DNA of 64,000 nt from positions 1,426,001 through 1,490,000 of the forward strand of contig NZ_LT703001.1 in the NCBI RefSeq assembly GCF_900149705.1, written 5' to 3'. Below are positions 8,278-16,998 of this stretch, piece after piece. The translations under genes were made by a program, and so were the position numbers. This DNA is from Sphingorhabdus sp. Alg231-15 (GTDB lineage: Bacteria > Pseudomonadota > Alphaproteobacteria > Sphingomonadales > Sphingomonadaceae). Every line of letters begins with the position of its first letter. Position 1 is the first letter of the stretch. Below the pieces are notes generated by a model. That model was not told the origin of the DNA, did not search any database, and saw only the letters and a program-made list of their open reading frames with translations.

Positions 8278-9981
8278 CTAGATCTTTTGATCCAGCTCCT
8301 CGGCCCGCAACGCTTTGCGATCCAGTTTGCCGATCATGGTCTTGGGCAGACTCTCTCGCACCACGACATCTGAAACCCGCTCATGTTTGCCAAGCTGGGG
8401 ATTCAGCCAGTCCTTCAGGGCAGCGCCATCGACATCCGCACCTTCTTCCAACGCCACAAAAGCTTTCGGACTCTCGCCGCGATAATCGTCCGGCACGCCG
8501 ATAACGAGCGCCTCCTTGACCGCATCATGCTTGTAAAGCACTTCCTCGACCTGGCTTGGAAAAACCTTGAAACCGCCAACAGCGATCATATCCTTTAGCC
8601 GATCGACAATTTTGACATAGCCATCCTCGTCAATCACCGCCACGTCGCCGGTCCGCAGGAAGCCATCGACAAACACGTCGTCATCCGCATCGGGCCGGTT
8701 CCAATATCCCTGCATGACTTGCGGCCCGGAAAAAATGAGCTCGCCCGGTTCGCCTTCAGCGACCTGCTTGGTCGGGTCTTCCTTATCGACCAGCTTCACC
8801 AAAGTACCCGGCACGGGCTGTCCGATCGTTCCGGATTTATTCAAACCGGAATAGGGATTCGCGCTGACAACGCCGGAACTTTCAGTCAGGCCATAGCCCT
8901 CCACCAGCTTTGCGCCCGTCTTTGCTTCAAATTTTTTCTTCAGCTCGAGCGGCAACGGTGCGCCGCCCGATACGCAGACTTTCAGCGACGAGAAGTTGGT
9001 TTTGTCAATATCAGGATGGTCCAGCAGCGCCTGATACATAGTCGGCACACCGGGCATTGCGGTAATCTGGTTGCGCGTAATGGCCTTCAATGTCTGCTTG
9101 GCATCAAAGCGCGGCAGCATGACAATCTCTCCGCCTCTCTGCACGGTCCGGTTAAGTACGGCACTATTGGCGAAGACATGGAAAAAGGGCAGCACACCCA
9201 TCAGGCGGTCGTCATCGTCAATAAACGGATCAATGCTGTTAATCTGTCGCGCATTGGCGGTCAGATTCTGGTGGCTGAGCATCGCACCTTTGGGAACGCC
9301 CGTTGTGCCGCCAGTATATTGCAACAGCGCAATATCCTTTTCGGGATGGATATTGGGTGCGATATATTTGCCATCATTATTGGTCAGATCGGCAAAGGGC
9401 GTGATCCGGTCATCATCGGGCTGAGGTGAATTTTCCTTGCGGCGGAACAGGCGGTAAAACAGGGCCTTGGCACCCGGCAAGGCACCAGCGACACTGCCCA
9501 CGACCAGCCGTTCGAGGCTGGATTGTTGCAGCACTTGATATGCGGTTGGAAAGACGGCGCTCGCAGAAAGCGTGAACAGAATTTTGGTACCGCTATCCTC
9601 CACCTGATGATTCAGCTCATCCACAGTGTAAAGCGGGGAGAAGTTTACCACCGTCGCGCCAATCGCCATCGCGCCATAATAGGCGGTGACATAATGCGGT
9701 ACGTTGGGAAGAAACAAGCCGACCCGATCGCCCTTTTTTACGCCGAGGTCCTGCAACCCTCTGGCGACACGCACGACACCGGCAGCAACCTCTGCATAGC
9801 TGTACTTGCGCCCCATGAAATCGAGCAAATTCGCATCACCACGCCGGCCAGCCGAACCGAAAAACATGCCGGGCATCGACAAGGGTGGAAAGAACTGATC
9901 CCAGTCGGCGGGATGATTATAGCGTGACTTCCAGATGGGCGCGGAATCGCTTTGCGGCTGCGTTACGGGGGTTTCAGTCAT
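8278..9981 (-). CDS. Long-chain fatty-acid-CoA ligase (AMP-binding)
   Basis: An ANL-superfamily acyl-CoA synthetase of about 567 residues. The P-loop-like motif YTGGTTGVPKGAMLSH, the A5-type motif EGYGLTESS, the RTGDVAVIDEDGY segment and the C-terminal catalytic lysine region PKTMIGKLDRKAL are all present, so both half-reactions (adenylation and thioesterification) should work. Chain-length preference cannot be read. The frame is open further upstream to 10044, but ATG 9981 (MTETPVTQP) begins the conserved sequence. It lies downstream of and on the same strand as the TetR gene. Confidence 0.9.
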   Translation of the reverse strand: MTETPVTQPQSDSAPIWKSRYNHPADWDQFFPPLSMPGMFFGSAGRRGDANLLDFMGRKYSYAEVAAGVVRVARGLQDLGVKKGDRVGLFLPNVPHYVTAYYGAMAIGATVVNFSPLYTVDELNHQVEDSGTKILFTLSASAVFPTAYQVLQQSSLERLVVGSVAGALPGAKALFYRLFRRKENSPQPDDDRITPFADLTNNDGKYIAPNIHPEKDIALLQYTGGTTGVPKGAMLSHQNLTANARQINSIDPFIDDDDRLMGVLPFFHVFANSAVLNRTVQRGGEIVMLPRFDAKQTLKAITRNQITAMPGVPTMYQALLDHPDIDKTNFSSLKVCVSGGAPLPLELKKKFEAKTGAKLVEGYGLTESSGVVSANPYSGLNKSGTIGQPVPGTLVKLVDKEDPTKQVAEGEPGELIFSGPQVMQGYWNRPDADDDVFVDGFLRTGDVAVIDEDGYVKIVDRLKDMIAVGGFKVFPSQVEEVLYKHDAVKEALVIGVPDDYRGESPKAFVALEEGADVDGAALKDWLNPQLGKHERVSDVVVRESLPKTMIGKLDRKALRAEELDQKI

Positions 9982-10074
9982 TAACATCCATGTAAGTGAA
10001 CCCTCAACGGCTGACAATGGTAATTCTGCTGTTATGGGGAACAATCGCCATATCCATGCTCCACTATGGTCCCG

Positions 10075-10743
10075 TCAGGACTTTCCGTAGCTTTTCAGGA
10101 AAAGGTCCACCGCGCTATTCACCCGCTTGGCAGCTTTGGGATCCGGTATTTTCGCCATGGAAACATTGGCGCCGAACCGTCGCTCCAAATCCGCTAAACC
10201 TTTGACCATTCCGGACAAATGTTCAGCCGCCAGTTCCGTATCATCAATCTCCAGTTCGCCGTCGGCCACCGCTTCGTCCAAGAGTTGCGACAAGGCCTGA
10301 TGCAATCGGCGGGGGCCGGCATCCAAAAACAGCAGCCCTATTTCCGGATTATGCTCCACTTCGACGGCCAGATGCCGTTCGAACCGCACCATCTCGTCGC
10401 GCCACAAAAAGGCGACCATTTCCATGCCGAAATGCACTAGCCGCGCCCGGATTGTGCCGCCCGAGGTCGCTTCAACGGACAGGGCCTTCCGCATAACAGC
10501 ACATTCACTACCAACAGCCGCAGCAAAAAGAGCCTCCTTGGTTTTGAAGCGATTATAGACCGTTACCTTCGATACACCGGCGCGCGCAGCTATCGATTCG
10601 ATACTCGATTGCGCAAAGCCGATATTAAAAAACTCGTGGCGAGCGGCGTTCAATATGGTTGCACTTTTGGTCGTATCGACAGGACGGCCCAACGCCTTGA
10701 TAACGTTTGGGGGTTTGGTTTTAGCGGTCTTGCTATCAGGCAT
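10075..10743 (-). CDS. TetR/AcrR family transcriptional regulator
   Basis: About 222 residues. The N-terminal helix-turn-helix is clear (ILNAARHEFFNIGFAQSSIE then AARAGVSKVTVYNRFKTKEAL) and the C-terminal ligand domain resembles the AefR-like type. An upstream open frame to 10932 exists, but ATG 10743 lies at the right distance before the HTH and leaves a normal intergenic region. The gene is divergent from the ABC efflux operon and probably represses both itself and that operon through the palindrome between them. Confidence 0.88.
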   Translation of the reverse strand: MPDSKTAKTKPPNVIKALGRPVDTTKSATILNAARHEFFNIGFAQSSIESIAARAGVSKVTVYNRFKTKEALFAAAVGSECAVMRKALSVEATSGGTIRARLVHFGMEMVAFLWRDEMVRFERHLAVEVEHNPEIGLLFLDAGPRRLHQALSQLLDEAVADGELEIDDTELAAEHLSGMVKGLADLERRFGANVSMAKIPDPKAAKRVNSAVDLFLKSYGKS

Positions 10744-10758
10744 TATTGAACGGTTCCG

Positions 10759-10778
10759 TATAATAAAACGTTGACGTT
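10759..10778. promoter_or_regulatory. Divergent promoter with candidate TetR operator
   Basis: A perfect -10 hexamer TATAAT at 10759-10764 reads toward the efflux operon, and TATTAT is found on the other strand one base along, toward tetR. The palindrome AACGT-tg-ACGTT at 10767-10778 overlaps the expected transcription start. No good -35 is visible at 17 bases. Assignment as the binding site of the adjacent TetR is inference from position. Confidence 0.45.
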
Positions 10779-10833
10779 CATTATGTCTCTTACTACTCCT
10801 GTGTTCAACCCCAATCACAAAAGGCCTGATTCG

Positions 10834-11973
10834 ATGACGTGGATTGCCATCAGAATGTTGACTGGAGACCGTCAAAAATTCTTCGGTCTGCTGTTCGGTG
10901 TCGCCTTCTCCGCTCTGCTGATCTCGCAGCAACTTACGATTTTCATCAACCTGATCGAGCGCGGGGCGACGGCCGTCTACAATATCCCAACGGCCAATAT
11001 CTGGGTAATGGATCCGGTCAGCCGGACCCCTGACGTTGCCTTGCCAATGCCATCAACGGCGCTCGACAAAGTCCGCTCGGTCAATGGCGTAGAGTGGGCT
11101 TCTCCAATGCTGCGCTCCGGTGCCACCGTGCGTACACCGGAAGGCGATCTGGAGGGCGTGACCGTTGTCGGTGTTGACGACGCAACACTGATCGGGTTGC
11201 CCAAGAAGTTTGTGAAGGGAAGCCGCGAGGCGCTTTATGAACCCGACGCCGTCATCATCGATAGCGTTGGCGCCGCCAAGCTGTTTCCCGAAGGTTTTGA
11301 TCCCATCGGCGTGCGCCTCGAGCTCAATGACCGGCGTGCGGTCATTCGCGGGATTGTCGATGTGGACCCGAGCTTTACCAGCCAGGTCATTCTCTACACC
11401 CGCTATTCCAACGCACTGGCCTTTGTTCCCGGCACACGCAACCGCATGTCTTTCGTACTGGCCAATGCTTCGGAAGGCCTTACCGCCAAACAGGTTGCTA
11501 CCCGGATTACCGAAGCCACCGGACTGAAGGCGCGAACCCGCGACGAATTTGCCCGCGACGGCGTCGATTTCATTATCGAAAATACCGGTATTCCGGTCAA
11601 TTTCGGAATCACTGTGGCATTAGGCTTCATTGTCGGGGTCGCGATTGTCGGCCTCACCTTCAGCCTGTTCATCCGCGATAATATCAAGCAATTCGGCGCG
11701 CTTAAGGCAATTGGCGTGACCAACAATAAAATTCGCATGATGGTCGCTGCGCAGGCCTTGCTGGTCGGCCTTGTCGGCTATGGCATAGGAATTTTGCTGG
11801 CGGCGATCTTTATCTCTTCTGGCGCTTCTAGCTCGCCCGATTTCAAAGGCTTTTATACGCCATGGGAGATACCGTTACTGACTGCTGCGGTGGTCATTGC
11901 GATGATCCTGATCACCGGCTGGCTGGCCTTGCGCAGCGTTTTGAAAACCGAACCGGCTGAGGTTTTCAGATGA
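10834..11973 (+). CDS. ABC transporter permease, FtsX/DevC-like
   Basis: A 379-residue permease with one N-terminal transmembrane helix, a large periplasmic domain (MacB-PCD-like) and three C-terminal helices around residues 250-370, i.e. the FtsX/DevC layout. The motif KAIGVTNNKIRMMVAAQ between helices is the usual coupling region. ATG 10834 is chosen because it follows AAAAGG at good spacing and begins MTWIAIRMLTGDRQKF, a family-typical start; in-frame TTG 10771 and ATG 10783 are alternatives that overlap the promoter. It is the first gene of a four-gene tripartite efflux operon. Confidence 0.88.
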   Translation: MTWIAIRMLTGDRQKFFGLLFGVAFSALLISQQLTIFINLIERGATAVYNIPTANIWVMDPVSRTPDVALPMPSTALDKVRSVNGVEWASPMLRSGATVRTPEGDLEGVTVVGVDDATLIGLPKKFVKGSREALYEPDAVIIDSVGAAKLFPEGFDPIGVRLELNDRRAVIRGIVDVDPSFTSQVILYTRYSNALAFVPGTRNRMSFVLANASEGLTAKQVATRITEATGLKARTRDEFARDGVDFIIENTGIPVNFGITVALGFIVGVAIVGLTFSLFIRDNIKQFGALKAIGVTNNKIRMMVAAQALLVGLVGYGIGILLAAIFISSGASSSPDFKGFYTPWEIPLLTAAVVIAMILITGWLALRSVLKTEPAEVFR

Positions 11974-12677
11974 TCGAGACGCGCACCGCCATCACTATAA
12001 ATGGCATTGTCAAAGAGTTCAGCGCCGGAAGCCAGATGATCCGGGTGCTGCACGGTATCGATGCGGAAATCCGGTCCGGTGAGCTGACCTATCTGGTGGG
12101 CGAATCCGGTTCCGGCAAGACCACGATGATCTCGATTATCGCTGGAATATTATATCCCACCGACGGTTCGGTTTCCGTGTTCGGGCAAGATATTTACAGC
12201 CTGTCCGACAATGACCTTGTCCGTTTCCGGCTGTCGAATATCGGCTTTATCTTTCAGCAATATAATCTGATCCCGACGTTGACGGCCGCTGAGAACGCCT
12301 CTGTCCCGCTGGTTGCTGCCGGTATGAAACGTGACGAGGCGGTAGAACGTGGGCGGGCGATGCTCGACAAGCTCAATATTGCTGATCAGGCCGACAAATT
12401 GCCGCGGCAACTGTCAGGCGGCCAGCAACAAAGGGTCGCGATTGCTCGTGCCCTGGTCCACGAACCGCGACTGGTGGTGTGTGACGAACCGACAGCTGCA
12501 CTGGATGCGAAATCGGGTCGGCGGGTCATGGACCTGCTGCGCGAAGTTGCCCTCGCACCTGAACGCACCGTGATTATCGTAACCCATGACAACCGTATTT
12601 TCGATCTGGCCGACCGTATCCTGGTCATGGAAGACGGCCGGATCACCCATGATGGCAAAGAGATGCCCGATCATTGA
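11970..12677 (+). CDS. ABC transporter ATP-binding protein (DevA/MacB-like)
   Basis: A 235-residue nucleotide-binding subunit. Walker A is GESGSGKTT at residues 44-52, the Q-loop region is FIFQQYNLIPTLTA, the signature is LSGGQQQR, Walker B is LVVCDEPTAALD, and the H-loop is VIIVTHD. It overlaps the permease stop by 4 bases (ATGA), so the two are made in step and together form the energised inner-membrane part of the pump. Confidence 0.94.
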   Translation: MIETRTAITINGIVKEFSAGSQMIRVLHGIDAEIRSGELTYLVGESGSGKTTMISIIAGILYPTDGSVSVFGQDIYSLSDNDLVRFRLSNIGFIFQQYNLIPTLTAAENASVPLVAAGMKRDEAVERGRAMLDKLNIADQADKLPRQLSGGQQQRVAIARALVHEPRLVVCDEPTAALDAKSGRRVMDLLREVALAPERTVIIVTHDNRIFDLADRILVMEDGRITHDGKEMPDH

Positions 12678-12713
12678 TCGCGGCAACGGCAAGAAAAGCA
12701 AAAGGATGATATT

Positions 12714-13742
12714 GTGTTAGAGACTATTATGAACCGGCTGCGCGGCGTCAGTTTTGTCCGTACCATATTGCCGATATTGGCGGTGATCGCCATTATCATT
12801 GCCGCCATTGTCGTGATGAGTGGCCAGCCTGACCGTAGCGAAGAACAGCCTGAGATCAGTCCGCCAAAAGCCACTGCTGCCTTCGGCAATCAACCAAGCG
12901 TAGCGGGTTCCGGTGTTGTCGAACCCGCTAGCGAAGTGATCGAGATCGGCACCAGCCTCGCCGGCATAGTGACAAATGTCTATGTCACGCCGGGAGATCA
13001 GGTAGCAGCTGGCGATCCGTTATTTCTTATCGATGATCGCGCAATCCGCTCGCAGATCAGTGAGGCCAGTGCCGCGATAGCACAGGCCCGCGCTGCCCGG
13101 GAAACCGCACGGGCACAGCTTGCCACGGCGCGTCAGCAATCATCGCTTTATAGCAATATCGAAGATCCTCGCGCCGTGTCGCAGCAGGAAGTGATTGATC
13201 GCAGCGGTGCCGTCCGCACGGCACGGGCACAACTGCGACAAGCCGAAGCCGATATCCGTAGCGCGGAAGCGGCCCGGGCCCGAGCGACAACGGACCTCGG
13301 GCGGCTCACCGTCCGGGCGCCGATTGCGGCGGAAATATTGTCTGTCAACGTCCGGCCTGGTGAATATGCCAATCCCGGCGGACCACAAGGCGGCGGCGGT
13401 GATCCTTATATGGAAATCGGCAATACCAACCCCTTGCACATACGGATTGATATTGACGAGAACGAGATAGGCCGGGTCGTGATGGGTGCGGAAGCCATTG
13501 TCAGTCCGCGTGGTCAGGCCGACCAGCGGGTGAAGGCGACATTTGTGAGAGCAGAGCCTTTGGTAACGCCAAAAACATCACTGACCAATTCCGCCACCGA
13601 ACGGGTTGATGTTCGCGTGTTGCAGCTCATCTATCAAATCCCGATCGACCAGGGCTTTTTTGTCGGGCAGCAGGTCGACGCCTTCGTCAAAGCGAAAAAT
13701 GGCGCCCGCAATGGCGCCAAGAAAGCGGACGACACAAAATGA
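12714..13742 (+). CDS. HlyD-family membrane fusion protein (DevB-like)
   Basis: A 342-residue periplasmic adaptor with one N-terminal anchor (residues about 17-35), a lipoyl-like half-motif (GIVTNVYVTPGDQVAAGDPL), a long Ala-rich coiled coil (about residues 110-185), and the second barrel half (LTVRAPIAAEILSVNVRPGE). GTG at 12714 is used because AAGGA lies 7 bases ahead; ATG 12729 is a weaker alternative. The adaptor links the ABC subunits to the outer-membrane factor encoded next. Confidence 0.9.
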   Translation: MLETIMNRLRGVSFVRTILPILAVIAIIIAAIVVMSGQPDRSEEQPEISPPKATAAFGNQPSVAGSGVVEPASEVIEIGTSLAGIVTNVYVTPGDQVAAGDPLFLIDDRAIRSQISEASAAIAQARAARETARAQLATARQQSSLYSNIEDPRAVSQQEVIDRSGAVRTARAQLRQAEADIRSAEAARARATTDLGRLTVRAPIAAEILSVNVRPGEYANPGGPQGGGGDPYMEIGNTNPLHIRIDIDENEIGRVVMGAEAIVSPRGQADQRVKATFVRAEPLVTPKTSLTNSATERVDVRVLQLIYQIPIDQGFFVGQQVDAFVKAKNGARNGAKKADDTK

Positions 13743-15163
13743 AAGAGCCTGTGAAGATCGCAATCACTCTAGCGGCATCGCTCACTCTGGCGGGTTGCTC
13801 TACTATGGGCACCGGCAAAACAAGCGCTGAGCTTGATCCGGCAACTGTGGTAACACCGGAAGCCTTTGCGCTGGCATCCGACGTCATCGCACAGGATCGC
13901 GAAACGCTCGACTATTTGCTGCCAACCGACGACCCGGCATTCACGGCATTGCGCACTGCGGCCGAAGAGGACGCGCCAACACTTGCCGCTGCTTTGGCAC
14001 GGATCGATGCGGCAAGGGCCGCTGCCGATGGGGCCAATGCCAACCGCTTGCCAGCAGTAGCGGCAGACGGCAGCATTTCTCGAACCCGCAGCAATCCCGG
14101 CAGTTTCGGGACCAACCTGCCGCCGGGAATTTCCATTGACCGCAACCAGACCAGCTATGGCGCTAATATTACAGCCAATTGGGACATCGATATTTTTGGC
14201 GGTCTGCGTGCCAGCGCGCGCGCAGCTAAAATCCGGATAAACGCGGCCACCGCCGATGCAGCCGCCGTACGACTGGCATTGGTGTCGAGCATTGCCGCTA
14301 ACATTGTCGATTGGCGTACACTGCAAAACCGAGCCATCGTCTTGCAAGAGGATTTGGCCGCTGCCGAGAACCTGATGCGTTTGACCGAACTACGCGCCCG
14401 AGCAGGTATCGCGCCAGGCCTTGATGCCGTACAAGCAGAAAGCCTGATTGCCGATGCACGGTCCCGGCTGGCCGCCCTGCCCGGCGAGCGCGCGGTCATT
14501 GTCGGCGCGCTGGTTACACTGACCGGGAAGGACACGGCAACCATATTGGAAAGCCTGAAAAGCATACCATCTGAAACCAGCGTTCCCAGGCCGCCGCTGA
14601 GTTCGCCATCGGCAATGCTCCGCGCCCGACCTGATGTTGCCGCCGCCGAAGCAAGGCTGGCGGCTGCAGATGCCGATATTGCTGCTGCCGCGGCAGAGCG
14701 TTTCCCTAAAATCACCTTATCCGGTGCGATCGGATTGCTCAGCTTTGCACTCGGCGATCTGTTCAGCAATGACTCGTTGGTGGGAAGTCTTGGCGCTGGC
14801 ATTGCTGGCCCCCTGCTCGACTTTGGTCGCGTCGACGCCCAGATCGATCAGAGCAAGGCCAATGCCCGAGAAGCTTTTGCATCCTATCGTGGTGCAGTTT
14901 TCACAGCGTTGGGCGAAGCGGAAACCGCTTATGGACAGGTCGCGTCAGTTGACGCAGAAGTTGTTTCGCTGATCGCGCAGGAAAAACTGGAAGAGGATGC
15001 CGAATATCTGCTTGGCATCCGCTATCGCAATGGTCTGAGTGACTTTCGCGACGTTCTAAACGCCCGCCGCACGCTCAACACCACCCGTACACAGGTTGCG
15101 ATTGCCAATGGCCGCGCCTCGCGCGCGCGGGTTGCCCTGTGGCAGGCTCTGGGCGGCAGTTAA
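13739..15163 (+). CDS. Outer-membrane efflux lipoprotein (NodT/TolC family)
   Basis: A 474-residue RND/ABC outer-membrane factor. The signal peptide ends in lipobox LAGCS, so it is lipidated like NodT/OprM. The long Ala-rich helices form two repeated halves; the middle part has RPDVAAAEARLAAADADIA, the hallmark of this family. It overlaps the adaptor stop by ATGA and completes a membrane-to-membrane export channel with the three upstream genes. The exported substrate is unknown. Confidence 0.93.
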   Translation: MKEPVKIAITLAASLTLAGCSTMGTGKTSAELDPATVVTPEAFALASDVIAQDRETLDYLLPTDDPAFTALRTAAEEDAPTLAAALARIDAARAAADGANANRLPAVAADGSISRTRSNPGSFGTNLPPGISIDRNQTSYGANITANWDIDIFGGLRASARAAKIRINAATADAAAVRLALVSSIAANIVDWRTLQNRAIVLQEDLAAAENLMRLTELRARAGIAPGLDAVQAESLIADARSRLAALPGERAVIVGALVTLTGKDTATILESLKSIPSETSVPRPPLSSPSAMLRARPDVAAAEARLAAADADIAAAAAERFPKITLSGAIGLLSFALGDLFSNDSLVGSLGAGIAGPLLDFGRVDAQIDQSKANAREAFASYRGAVFTALGEAETAYGQVASVDAEVVSLIAQEKLEEDAEYLLGIRYRNGLSDFRDVLNARRTLNTTRTQVAIANGRASRARVALWQALGGS

Positions 15164-15217
15164 GCGTTTCCGAACCCATTGGCTTTACCGAATCTCAGCG
15201 GCTTCGCGGATAACATA

Positions 15218-15628
15218 TTAATCGTCGCTTGCCCGACGCTCATCAAACCACTGCCGCATCAAGGCGGATTGGCAACCGGTGAAACCGTTTGTTCCATTAA
15301 CTGAGCAGCTATTTGGCCGGCCAGCACGGGCCGCGTCTTCGTGCAGTGCAACCGTCGAAGTCCAGCTGTGGCTAATAGCCCGCTCTTCTTCTTCCGTTTC
15401 TCGTAGTTCCTCAGGAATGCGATAACGCTCTGATTCCGGTCTTTGGGCACAAACCACAATTTCATCGTCACTTGTCGCTTCAGGGCACTCGTCTTCACCA
15501 AATGTGACCAATACCGAAAATCTTTCCGGTGTATCCGGTTGATCAGGTGCGGCCGACACAGCGGCAAAGGGGAAAGCAATGAGCACAAGGAAAAGAATTG
15601 GCTGGAGGGAAGATATGCTTTTAAACAA
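15218..15628 (-). CDS. Hypothetical secreted protein
   Basis: A 136-residue protein with a signal peptide (hydrophobic core FLVLIAFPFAAVSA). The mature part has the DDEIVVCAQRPESERYRIP segment that is recurrent in sphingomonad exported hypotheticals, plus further cysteines near the C-terminus (SCSVNGTNGFTGCQ) that could form a disulfide. The start codon is TTG, supported by AAAGG 7 bases before it; there is no internal Met before the signal core. Function unknown. It converges with the efflux operon. Confidence 0.65.
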   Translation of the reverse strand: MFKSISSLQPILFLVLIAFPFAAVSAAPDQPDTPERFSVLVTFGEDECPEATSDDEIVVCAQRPESERYRIPEELRETEEEERAISHSWTSTVALHEDAARAGRPNSCSVNGTNGFTGCQSALMRQWFDERRASDD

Positions 15629-15709
15629 CGCGTTGCCTTTCCCGATCGGTTTACAATCATAGTTCTGACAGCATCTTGCTGTCAGATGCCTGAACCGATG
15701 CGGAATATA

Positions 15710-16891
15710 TCAGGCAGCCGTTACATCATGCCCGTAGAGCCACGCGAGTCTCTCGTCCGCAATATCGGGCTTGATCCTACTTGCCAGCCACATTGGCCCG
15801 TAGGTTTTGAGTTTCCCCGCCGACGTCCGCTGATGAAACAGGCCCATATTGGCGCGAGCCGCAGCCTGGACCTTTGCAGTGCGGCCATGCCGTGCCCTGA
15901 AATAAGCGCTTAGAGCAGCGCGATGGTCTTTTTCTTCGGACAAATGCTGCGCCAGGACATAACCATCCTCGATCGCCTGTACGGCCCCCTGTGCCATGAA
16001 AGGCAGCATCGGATGACAGGCATCCCCCAGCAGGGCAACCCGACCGTCAATCCATTGTTCCAGTGGGTCACGATCAAAAAGCGCCCAGCGATAATGGGCA
16101 TCAGCCTGCTCCAGCAATGTGGTGATCGTCGGATGCCATCCTTCAAAATCGGCCAGTGCTTCGGCGCGACTTCCCTTTTCGGTCCAGCTTTCACTCTGCC
16201 AGTCATCGCGTTCGACCACACCGACAAAATTTGCAAGTTCACCGCCGCGCAACAAATAGGTGACAGCATGCTTGCCTTCGCCAAACCAAGCACTGGAAAC
16301 AGGTAGCGGCGCATTGCGACCAAGTCTCTCGACCGGCACGATCGCACGCCAGGCGGTATTCCCTGTAAACCGGGCTTCATCTGCGCCCAGCATCTGCGTG
16401 CGGATGACAGAGTGGATGCCGTCGGCACCGACGATGATGTCGCCAATGGCTTTTGAACCGTCAGCAAGTACGGCCCAAGCCTTGTGATCATCTTGCCCAT
16501 AGCCTGTAACGGTGGCTCCGATTCTCACCGTTGAACTCTTTCGTTCGTCTAGCGCTGCCTTGAGAAGGTTGATCAAATCCGCACGGTGCACATGTAGGTA
16601 AGGCGCGCCGAATGTGTCTTCATAATGCGTGATCGGGTTAGTGAATATCGGCCTGCCCGATTCACCCATTCTGAATTGCGTCGCGCGTGGGCGAGAGGCA
16701 ATGGCTTCAATCTGTTTATCAATGTCCAGCGCACGAAAAACTTTCATCCCGTTCGGACTGATCTGGATACCCGCCCCAATTTCGCCGAGTTCAGGGGCCT
16801 GTTCATATATCTCGACATCCCAACCGAATTTTTGAAAACATAGCGCGGCATTTAATCCCCCGATTCCGCCGCCTATAATTATCGCTTTCAT
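15710..16891 (-). CDS. FAD-dependent monooxygenase (class A, salicylate hydroxylase-like)
   Basis: A 393-residue flavoprotein hydroxylase. The N-terminal dinucleotide motif IIIGGGIGGLNAALC, the DG motif IVGADGIHSVIR near residue 165 and the GD motif VALLGDACHPMLPFMAQG near residue 285 are all present. This arrangement fits para-hydroxybenzoate/salicylate-type NAD(P)H monooxygenases acting on aromatic acids in the cytoplasm. It is divergent from the tandem HxlR regulator, which probably controls it. Confidence 0.9.
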   Translation of the reverse strand: MKAIIIGGGIGGLNAALCFQKFGWDVEIYEQAPELGEIGAGIQISPNGMKVFRALDIDKQIEAIASRPRATQFRMGESGRPIFTNPITHYEDTFGAPYLHVHRADLINLLKAALDERKSSTVRIGATVTGYGQDDHKAWAVLADGSKAIGDIIVGADGIHSVIRTQMLGADEARFTGNTAWRAIVPVERLGRNAPLPVSSAWFGEGKHAVTYLLRGGELANFVGVVERDDWQSESWTEKGSRAEALADFEGWHPTITTLLEQADAHYRWALFDRDPLEQWIDGRVALLGDACHPMLPFMAQGAVQAIEDGYVLAQHLSEEKDHRAALSAYFRARHGRTAKVQAAARANMGLFHQRTSAGKLKTYGPMWLASRIKPDIADERLAWLYGHDVTAA

Positions 16892-16998
16892 ATCGCCTGG
16901 TCCGCTGTCTTGACCTGTTTACTCGTTCTGAGTGCTGTAGCCGCAGTTGATAACATTTTGCACCCATTCTATGTCTCAATCTGTTAGATAATTTCTTT

